Source: an uncultured Prevotella sp.
Lineage (GTDB): Bacteria > Bacteroidota > Bacteroidia > Bacteroidales > Bacteroidaceae
Reading direction: 5' to 3'
Assembly (NCBI GenBank): GCA_946625715.1
Contig: CAMOTK010000125.1
Span: 1 to 5,784, forward strand
Length of the DNA: 5,784 bases
Shown here: positions 1 to 5,784 of the stretch, one piece after another
Layout: each line of letters starts with the position of its first letter
Position numbering within the stretch: position 1 is the first letter of the stretch
Position numbers and translations under genes: made by a program
The notes under the pieces: model-generated
Databases searched by the model: none
What the model was told of the DNA's origin: nothing
The model's input: the letters and a program-made list of their open reading frames with translations, nothing else

Positions 1-73
1 GGGCAAATCCTTGAAAGGCCGATAAATAAAGGCGTTTTGGGAGATTTCAGCGTTTATTTCCGGTTCTGAAGGT

Positions 74-99
74 CTTGGGTTTGAACCCCAAGCGGATCA
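74..99 (+). other. tRNA T-arm-like hairpin with possible acceptor 3' strand
   Basis: Bases 74-79 (CTTGGG) pair perfectly with 87-92 (CCCAAG) around the 7-base loop TTTGAAC, the geometry of a tRNA T-arm, and 92-98 plus A99 could be an acceptor strand with discriminator. The loop has T where the conserved C56 is expected. The complementary acceptor strand (GATCCGC or a wobble variant) is not found in bases 1-73, and no D-arm or clean anticodon arm could be folded. It could be a tRNA remnant, an integration-site remnant, the end of a longer structured RNA, or chance. Bases 1-73 otherwise hold only an imperfect inverted repeat (CCG..AAATAAA near 19-32 against TTTATTTCCGG near 54-63). No coding region is seen in 1-100. 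Confidence 0.25.
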
Positions 100-100
100 C

Positions 101-129
101 AAAAAAAGAGGCTGTTTAGCCTCTTTTTT
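101..129. terminator. Bidirectional Rho-independent terminator
   Basis: GAGGCT (108-113) pairs with AGCCTC (118-123) around the loop GTTT. Seven A lie on the left (101-107) and six T on the right (124-129), so a U-tract follows the hairpin on either strand. On the minus strand it ends the Cys-rich gene, whose TAA stop (128-130) overlaps the T-tract. On the plus strand it would end any transcript entering from 1-100. Confidence 0.85.
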
Positions 130-433
130 ATTTCTTGCAGTTCTTCTGACACTTGTGGTTGTTGGGACACGACTTGCAGCCACTGTCGCCACAGGCAGCC
201 GTGCACTCAGTGCATTTCTTGCAGTCCTTCTTCTTGGCCTTGGCATCCTGCTTGCAACATTTCTTGTCCTGCTTGCAGCATTTCATCTCTGCATCCTGCT
301 TGCAGCACTTCTTGTCCTGCTTCTTCTCGCAACATTCCTTCTTGTCTTTCTTCACGTTGTCGTTCTGCGCCTGCACACCGGTGGTGAGACACATCATGGC
401 CATAATCATGGCGCTCAATACTACTTTTTTCAT
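128..433 (-). CDS. Small exported Cys/Lys-rich repeat protein, function unknown
   Basis: This 101-residue protein matches no family I can name. The N-terminus is a signal peptide: MKK, a hydrophobic core to about residue 18, then a VQA site, giving probable cleavage after Ala22. No lipobox is present. The mature part is almost entirely Lys, Cys, Asp, Glu and Gln and carries 16 cysteines. Four are CC pairs (34-35, 43-44, 52-53, 59-60), followed by single Cys at 71, 74, 77, 81, 86, 89, 95 and 99. The block KKCCKQDA occurs at 41-48 and again at 57-64, a 16-residue (48-bp) duplication also visible in the DNA. The composition suggests metal binding or a disulfide-rich periplasmic role, but this is inference. 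A consensus promoter upstream and a terminator overlapping the stop support a real single-gene transcript. Overlapping frames on both strands are open too, so gene identity rests on the signal peptide and flanking signals. Confidence 0.8.
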   Translation of the reverse strand: MKKVVLSAMIMAMMCLTTGVQAQNDNVKKDKKECCEKKQDKKCCKQDAEMKCCKQDKKCCKQDAKAKKKDCKKCTECTAACGDSGCKSCPNNHKCQKNCKK

Positions 434-478
434 AACTATGCTGTGTTAGTTTTTGGTGAATATTTCCTTTTACGCTTG

Positions 479-509
479 CAAAGTTAAGAAGTTTTTTGGA
501 TATACCAAA
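479..509 (-). promoter_or_regulatory. Bacteroidetes-type promoter of the Cys-rich gene
   Basis: Read on the minus strand, TTTG (506-509) is followed after 19 bases by TAACTTTG (479-486), an exact match to the Bacteroidetes -33 TTTG and -7 TAnnTTTG pattern at the usual spacing. Transcription would start near 472, leaving a leader of about 40 bases before the ATG at 433. Confidence 0.75.
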
Positions 510-546
510 TAAAATCAGAAAAAAAAGAAAATGACTAAAGACACAA

Positions 547-558
547 CTTCGCACGAAG
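547..558. promoter_or_regulatory. Short palindrome between divergent promoters, possible operator
   Basis: CTTCG-CA-CGAAG is an inverted repeat with 5-bp arms and a 2-base centre. It lies between the two divergent promoters, about 16 bases before the -33 box of the ddh promoter. Its position would suit a regulator-binding site, but a 10-bp palindrome can arise by chance and no regulator is visible. Confidence 0.2.
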
Positions 559-573
559 AAAAACGAGCAAATA

Positions 574-605
574 GTTGCGTAATTGAAGAAAAAGATATAC
601 TTTTG
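574..605 (+). promoter_or_regulatory. Bacteroidetes-type promoter of ddh
   Basis: GTTG (574-577) resembles the -33 box and TACTTTTG (598-605) fits the -7 TAnnTTTG consensus, with 20 bases between them. Transcription would begin near 612, giving a leader of about 40 bases before the ATG at 651. The leader is AT-rich; purines (AAGAAAAGAGAG) precede the start, with no proper Shine-Dalgarno sequence, as is common in this phylum. Confidence 0.65.
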
Positions 606-650
606 TAGCCGAAATTAGGATTTTACAAACAAATAGAAAGAAAAGAGAGC

Positions 651-1550
651 ATGAAAAAAATCAGAGCCGCCGTCGTTGGATACGGCAACATCGGACAGTA
701 TGCCGTGCAGGCACTTGAGGCTGCACCCGACTTTGAGATAGCAGGCATCGTGCGCCGCCAGGGCGCTGAGAACAAGCCCGCCGAACTGGCCAACTATCAG
801 GTTGTGAAGGATATCAAGGAACTGAAGGACGTCGACGTGGCCATCCTGGCCACCCCCACCCGCTCGTGCGAGGAGTATGCCAAGCAGATACTGCCGTTGG
901 GCATCAACACCGTCGACTCGTTCGACATCCACACCAACATTCGCGACTATCGCCGCACACTCATGGAGCTCAACAAGCAGACGGGCACCGTCAGCGTCAT
1001 TGCAGCCGGCTGGGACCCGGGCAGCGACTCTATCGTGCGCACACTCATGCAGAGCCTCGCCCCCAAGGGCCTGAGCTACACCAACTTCGGCCCCGGCATG
1101 TCGATGGGCCACTCGGTGTGCGTGCGCTCTAAGAAGGGTGTGAAGAATGCCCTCTCAATGACTATCCCCCTCGGCGAGGGCATCCATCGCCGCATGGTCT
1201 ACGTGGAACTGGAAGATGGCGCCAAGCTCGAGGACGTGACGGCCGACATCAAGGCCGACCCCTACTTCGCCAGCGATGAGACCCACGTCTTCGCTGTCGA
1301 CTCGGTCGACGACGTGCGCGACATGGGCCACGGCGTGAACCTCGTGCGCAAGGGTGTCAGCGGAAAGACGCAGAACCAGCGCCTGGAGTTCAACATGAGC
1401 ATCAACAACCCCGCGCTCACCGGTCAGGTGCTGGTCAATGTGGCTCGCGCCTCACTGCGCCAGCAGCCCGGCTGCTACACCATGATTGAGCTGCCCGTCA
1501 TCGACATGCTCCCCGGCGACCGCGAAGAACTCATCAGCCATCTGGTGTAG
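651..1550 (+). CDS. ddh: meso-Diaminopimelate D-dehydrogenase
   Basis: This enzyme reductively aminates L-2-amino-6-oxopimelate (tetrahydrodipicolinate) with NADPH and ammonia to meso-diaminopimelate in one cytoplasmic step. It bypasses the succinylase, acetylase and aminotransferase routes and feeds lysine and peptidoglycan synthesis. The 299-residue length is typical of Bacteroidales Ddh. The N-terminal Rossmann fold shows the dinucleotide motif GYGNIG (10-15) after a beta strand, and an ATPTRS segment at 67-72. The middle carries the family-typical blocks VDSFDIH (88-94), AAGWDPGSDSIVR (118-130) and NFGPGMSMGHS (145-155), which line the substrate pocket and domain interface. The C-terminal NNPALTGQVLVNVARA (252-267) is also typical. 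The ATG at 651 leaves the glycine motif at the usual distance from the N-terminus and sits behind a recognisable promoter. The gene stands alone: it is divergent from the Cys-rich gene and convergent with the glycine cleavage operon. No truncation or missing motif was seen. Confidence 0.95.
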   Translation: MKKIRAAVVGYGNIGQYAVQALEAAPDFEIAGIVRRQGAENKPAELANYQVVKDIKELKDVDVAILATPTRSCEEYAKQILPLGINTVDSFDIHTNIRDYRRTLMELNKQTGTVSVIAAGWDPGSDSIVRTLMQSLAPKGLSYTNFGPGMSMGHSVCVRSKKGVKNALSMTIPLGEGIHRRMVYVELEDGAKLEDVTADIKADPYFASDETHVFAVDSVDDVRDMGHGVNLVRKGVSGKTQNQRLEFNMSINNPALTGQVLVNVARASLRQQPGCYTMIELPVIDMLPGDREELISHLV

Positions 1551-1578
1551 TTTAAAAAGTCAATTGGTATACATTCAC

Positions 1579-1626
1579 CACAGAGACAGAGCCTTTCTTG
1601 CACCAAAGAGAGGCTCTGTCTCTGTG
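1579..1626 (+). terminator. Long hairpin after ddh, possible terminator or palindromic repeat
   Basis: CACAGAGACAGAGCC (1579-1593) pairs perfectly with 1612-1626. The stem continues through 1594-1599 with 1606-1611 (one G-T pair), giving 21 pairs around the 6-base loop GCACCA. It begins 28 bases after the ddh stop. What follows is only moderately T-rich (TTTCTT, then TTTTTT from 1641), weaker than a classic terminator tail. It may end ddh transcription, or be a dispersed intergenic palindrome that happens to sit there. Confidence 0.5.
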
Positions 1627-1661
1627 TTTCTTATATCAGCTTTTTTCCTTAAATTTTGGAC

Positions 1662-1710
1662 AAAAAAACATTCATCACAATGACTGTGTAGAGTCGTTGT
1701 GATGAATGTT
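1662..1710 (-). terminator. Rho-independent terminator of the gcvPA-gcvPB-lpd operon
   Basis: AACATTCATCACAA (1667-1680) pairs perfectly with 1697-1710. Four further pairs inside (1681-1684 with 1693-1696, one wobble) close an 8-base loop. On the minus strand the hairpin runs straight into seven T (1662-1668), and it begins 16 bases after the lpd stop. It is the clear end of the minus-strand operon, and it separates this from convergent ddh transcription. Confidence 0.8.
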
Positions 1711-1726
1711 AAATGCTTTCCAAAAA

Positions 1727-3052
<1,326 letters not shown>

Positions 3053-3055
3053 AAT

Positions 3056-3083
3056 TACTCATTACTAATTACTCATTACTCAT
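3056..3083. repeat. Heptanucleotide tandem array at the gcvPB/lpd junction
   Basis: In the coding (minus) sense there are four 7-bp units: ATGAGTA (3083-3077), ATGAGTA, ATTAGTA and ATGAGTA (to 3056). These are followed by ATTATG, whose ATG is the lpd start codon. The array encodes the last four residues of GcvPB (Met-Ser-Asn-Glu) and its TAA stop (3069-3071), and fills the whole 16-base spacer before lpd. Changes in unit number would alter the spacing between the two genes in 7-base steps. Confidence 0.8.
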
Positions 3084-4475
3084 TTGCCGATAAGTCACTA
3101 TGGGATGCTTGGCAGCCAGCACGTCGTCGACACGTCCGATGGGCGTGTTGTGGGGTGCCGACTTGACGAGGTCGGGATTGGTCTTCGCCTCTTCGGCAAT
3201 CTGGCGCATCACGCCGATGAAGCCGTCGATGGTCTCCTTCGACTCGTTCTCCGTAGGCTCAATCATGAGGCTCTCGTGGAAGAGCAAGGGGAAGTAGATG
3301 GTAGGCGCATGATAGCCATAGTCGAGCAGGCGCTTGGCCACATCCATCGTAGTGACGCCCGTAGACTTGTCCTTCAGTCCGTCGAACACGAACTCGTGCT
3401 TGCAAAGGCCATCGATGGGCAGTTCATAGACGTCCTTCAGGCTCTCCTTGATGTAGTTGGCGTTGAGCGTGGCCAGCGGGCCAACCTCTTTAACATGCTC
3501 GCGCCCGAGGGAGAGGATGTAGGCGTAGGCACGCATCACGACAGCGAAGTTGCCATGATAGGGCGACACCATGGGGAAGAAAGGCTCCAAGCCCTTGCGC
3601 ACGCCCACCGGTCCGGCACCGGGACCGCCACCGCCGTGAGGCGTCGAGAACGTCTTGTGCAGGTTGATGTGCATCACGTCGAAGCCCATGTCGCCCGGAC
3701 GAGCAGCCCCCAGCATGGGGTTGAGGTTGGCGCCGTCGTAGTACATGAGGCCGCCCACGCCGTGGATGAGCTTCTCGATGGCTGGTATTTGGCGCTCGAA
3801 GAGGCCGAGCGTGTTGGGGTTGGTCATCATCATGGCCGCGATGTTCTCGCCGCCCACCGTGGCAATCAGCTCCCGTAGCGCCTCAACGTCGACGGTGCCG
3901 TCGGCCAGCGACTTCACCTCGACAATCTCCAGGCCGCAGACGGCCGCCGAGGCAGGGTTGGTGCCGTGGGCCGAGTCGGGCACGACGACCAGTCGGCGCT
4001 GCATGTCGCCGCGGCTCTCGTGGTACTTCCTGATAATCATGAGGCCCGTCAGTTCGCCGTGAGCGCCGGCAAAGGGTTTCAACGTGAAGGCATGCAAGCC
4101 CGTCAGTTCACAGAGCGCCTTGCAGAGCAGTGTGCAGACAGCCTCGGCACCGCGTGTGGTCTCGGCGGGCTGCAGCGGGTGGAGGGCAGCAAACTGCGGC
4201 AGTGCCGCCATCTCCTCGTTGATTTTCGGGTTATACTTCATGGTGCATGAGCCCAAGGGATAGAAACCGTTGTCGACACCAAAGTTGTTGGCCGACAGAT
4301 TGGTATAATGGCGCACCACGGTCATCTCGTCACATTCGGGCAGCTGAGCGGCCTCTTTGCGCTGCATGTCGGCCGGCACTTTGTAGTCGCCGAAGCGGTT
4401 TTTCGGCAGCGAGTAGCCCTTGCGCCCCGGCTGCGAAAGTTCGAAAATCAGGTTTCCGTATAGTTTGTTGTTCAT
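3069..4475 (-). CDS. gcvPB: Glycine dehydrogenase (decarboxylating) subunit 2, P-protein beta half
   Basis: This is the PLP-bearing half of the P-protein of the glycine cleavage system. It decarboxylates glycine and passes the aminomethyl group to lipoyl-H-protein in the cytoplasm. The PLP lysine is Lys274 in NLHKTFSTPHGGGGPG (271-286), the diagnostic motif. Other conserved blocks are GSCTMKYNPK (75-84), PFAGAHGELTG (134-144), DSAHGTNPASA (167-177), TNPNTLG (218-224) and YYDGANLNP (245-253), whose Asp is expected to contact PLP. The 468 residues are close to the usual 470-490 and no gap was seen. Its ATG overlaps the gcvPA stop in ATGA (4472-4475), which suggests translational coupling of the two halves; no Shine-Dalgarno sequence precedes it. 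The last residues (MSNE) and the stop come from the tandem heptamer array shared with the lpd start region, so the original C-terminus may have been slightly different. Confidence 0.96.
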   Translation of the reverse strand: MNNKLYGNLIFELSQPGRKGYSLPKNRFGDYKVPADMQRKEAAQLPECDEMTVVRHYTNLSANNFGVDNGFYPLGSCTMKYNPKINEEMAALPQFAALHPLQPAETTRGAEAVCTLLCKALCELTGLHAFTLKPFAGAHGELTGLMIIRKYHESRGDMQRRLVVVPDSAHGTNPASAAVCGLEIVEVKSLADGTVDVEALRELIATVGGENIAAMMMTNPNTLGLFERQIPAIEKLIHGVGGLMYYDGANLNPMLGAARPGDMGFDVMHINLHKTFSTPHGGGGPGAGPVGVRKGLEPFFPMVSPYHGNFAVVMRAYAYILSLGREHVKEVGPLATLNANYIKESLKDVYELPIDGLCKHEFVFDGLKDKSTGVTTMDVAKRLLDYGYHAPTIYFPLLFHESLMIEPTENESKETIDGFIGVMRQIAEEAKTNPDLVKSAPHNTPIGRVDDVLAAKHPIVTYRQMSNE

Positions 4476-5782
4476 ACCAATGCAATTAGTTTGTCGATTT
4501 CTTCCTTAGTTCTCTTCTCAGTGACGGCAAACATCACCTGACCGTCGGCCACCTTGATGCCGCCGAAGATGCCAGCGTCGAGCCAGCGCTGCTGCAAGGC
4601 ATCGACGTCGCCGTCGTAGCTCACCACAAACTCGTTGAAGAACGGCTGGTTGTAGACCAGACGGAAGTGGCCTGTGGCCACGAGCTGGTCGCACAGATAG
4701 TGGGCGCCGGCGTAGGACAGTTCGGCCGCCTCGCGCAGTCCCTGCCGGCCCATCACAGCCATGTAGACGGTGACGAAGAGGGCCATCAGGCTCTGGTTGG
4801 AGCAGATGTTGCTGGTGGCCTTCTGTCGGCGGATGTGCTGTTCGCGAGCCTGCAACGTGAGCACGAAGGCACGCTGGCCGCGGCTGTCGACGGTCTTGCC
4901 GACGATGCGTCCCGGCATCTTGCGGATGAGCTTCTCCGTGCAGCACATGTAGCCCACGTAGGGACCGCCAAACTGCATGGGGATGCCAAGCGACTGGCCG
5001 TCGCCCACGGCAATGTCGGCACCAAGCTCGCCCGGCGTCTTGAGCACGGCCAGGTCGGCCGCAATGCTGTTGATGATGAACAGGCCCTTCTGGGCGTGGA
5101 TAGTGTCGGCCCAGCCCTCGTAGTCCTCAACGACGCCGAAGTAGTTGGGCTGCTGCACGATGACGCCAGCCACGCCGCCGGCAGCCAGTTTCTGCTGCAT
5201 GTCGTCGCGACTGGTAGCGCCGTCGTTCTGGGCAATCATCTCGATGTCGATGCCCTGGAAGTGGGCGTAGGTCTTGACCACCTCGACGGTCTTCGGGTCG
5301 ACGGTTTCAGAGATGAGCACCTTGTTCTGCTTCTTGCCTGCGGCCACAGCCATCATCATGGCCTCGGCGGTGGCGGTGGTGCCGTCGTACATCGAGGCGT
5401 TGGAGATGTCCATGCCCGTGAGCTCGGCCATCATCGACTGATACTCGAAGATGTAGTGTAGCGTGCCCTGCGAGATTTCGGCCTGGTAGGGCGTGTAGCT
5501 GGTGAGGAACTCCGAGCGCGCGAGCAGCTGCGGTATGATGCTGGGCGTGTAGTGGTCGTAGACGCCGGCGCCGGCAAAGCACGTCAGGGGCTGGTTTTGC
5601 GAGCCGAGCTGTTCGAACAGCTGTCGCACCTCGAGCTCCGACATCTCCGACGGCAACTGGTAGTCGCCTTTGAAGCGTATGGCCTCGGGCACCTCGGCAT
5701 AGAGGTCGTCGAGCGAGTCGACGCCCACTTTCTCGAGCATGGCCTTGAGGTCGGCTTCGGTATGGGGGAAGAACTTATACAT
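4472..5782 (-). CDS. gcvPA: Glycine dehydrogenase (decarboxylating) subunit 1, P-protein alpha half
   Basis: This is the N-terminal half of the split glycine decarboxylase. It has the PLP-dependent aminotransferase fold but lacks the PLP lysine, and it pairs with GcvPB to form the active P-protein. Recognisable blocks are FPHTEAD (5-11), CFAGAGVYDHYTPS (68-81), TSYTPYQAEISQGTL (94-108), the glycine-rich NASMYDGTTATAEA (128-141), QPNYFGVVEDYE (211-222), GDGQSLGIPMQFGGPYVG (260-277) and GRIVGKTVDSRGQRAFVLTLQAREQHIRRQKATSNICSNQSL in 291-332. At 436 residues it is about full length for the family. The ATG at 5782 gives MYKFFPHTE, the expected N-terminus, but only two bases lie upstream, so its promoter and upstream neighbours cannot be seen. 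It is the first operon gene in view and overlaps gcvPB by four bases. Whether gcvT and gcvH lie upstream cannot be judged here. Confidence 0.96.
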   Translation of the reverse strand: MYKFFPHTEADLKAMLEKVGVDSLDDLYAEVPEAIRFKGDYQLPSEMSELEVRQLFEQLGSQNQPLTCFAGAGVYDHYTPSIIPQLLARSEFLTSYTPYQAEISQGTLHYIFEYQSMMAELTGMDISNASMYDGTTATAEAMMMAVAAGKKQNKVLISETVDPKTVEVVKTYAHFQGIDIEMIAQNDGATSRDDMQQKLAAGGVAGVIVQQPNYFGVVEDYEGWADTIHAQKGLFIINSIAADLAVLKTPGELGADIAVGDGQSLGIPMQFGGPYVGYMCCTEKLIRKMPGRIVGKTVDSRGQRAFVLTLQAREQHIRRQKATSNICSNQSLMALFVTVYMAVMGRQGLREAAELSYAGAHYLCDQLVATGHFRLVYNQPFFNEFVVSYDGDVDALQQRWLDAGIFGGIKVADGQVMFAVTEKRTKEEIDKLIALV

Positions 5783-5784
5783 TA

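Noticed and set aside
155..487. Plus-strand Leu-rich open frame resembling a membrane protein, opposite the Cys-rich gene
   Set aside because: The hydrophobic look comes from reading the complement of Lys/Gln/Asp codons as Leu. The minus-strand gene has the signal peptide, promoter and terminator.
207..554. Alternative minus-strand frame of 115 codons overlapping the Cys-rich gene
   Set aside because: It starts upstream of the predicted promoter, so it could not be fully transcribed from it, and its product shows no motif.
615..1112. Minus-strand open frame of 165 codons opposite ddh
   Set aside because: It overlaps the well-supported ddh and its promoter leader, and it has no signature of its own.
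3084..3878. Plus-strand open frame of 264 codons opposite gcvPB
   Set aside because: It is a shadow of gcvPB, with His/Val/Glu-rich composition typical of antisense reading and no domain signature.
4667..5461. Plus-strand open frame of 264 codons opposite gcvPA
   Set aside because: It is a shadow of gcvPA; the His/Val/Gly-rich product has no recognisable motif.

Overview
The window looks like a chromosomal segment from a Bacteroidetes bacterium of the order Bacteroidales, most likely Prevotellaceae. Three things suggest this. Two promoters match the Bacteroidetes pattern (a -33 TTTG/TTG box and a -7 TAnnTTTG box). None of the starts has a good Shine-Dalgarno sequence. The gene set (meso-diaminopimelate dehydrogenase, split glycine decarboxylase and a linked lipoamide dehydrogenase) also fits. 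The genus is inference; no rRNA or other marker is present. Genes are GC-rich and the spacers are AT-rich.

Layout. 1-100 has no recognisable gene but ends in a tRNA T-arm-like hairpin. 101-129 is a bidirectional terminator. 128-433 (minus) encodes a small exported Cys/Lys-rich protein. 434-650 is a divergent intergenic region with one promoter on each strand. 651-1550 (plus) is ddh. 1551-1726 lies between convergent genes and carries two long hairpins, one of which is a good terminator for the minus-strand genes. 1727-5782 (minus) is a tight operon gcvPA-gcvPB-lpd, transcribed from the right edge towards the left. Its promoter, and any gcvT and gcvH, lie outside the window.

Function. GcvPA and GcvPB form the P-protein (glycine decarboxylase) and Lpd is the L-protein (E3) that reoxidises the dihydrolipoyl H-protein, so the operon supplies two of the four components of the glycine cleavage system. 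Ddh makes meso-diaminopimelate in a single step for lysine and peptidoglycan. The Cys-rich protein has no recognised function.

The most unusual feature is in lpd. A composite AT-rich element of heptanucleotide repeats (GAATTGA) around a GC-rich palindrome is inserted in frame and translated, between the FAD-domain return and the C-terminal dimerisation domain. A second heptanucleotide array (ATGAGTA in the coding sense) covers the gcvPB/lpd junction, encodes the last residues of GcvPB and abuts the lpd start codon. Both are translated or translation-adjacent repeats whose 7-bp unit is not a multiple of three.
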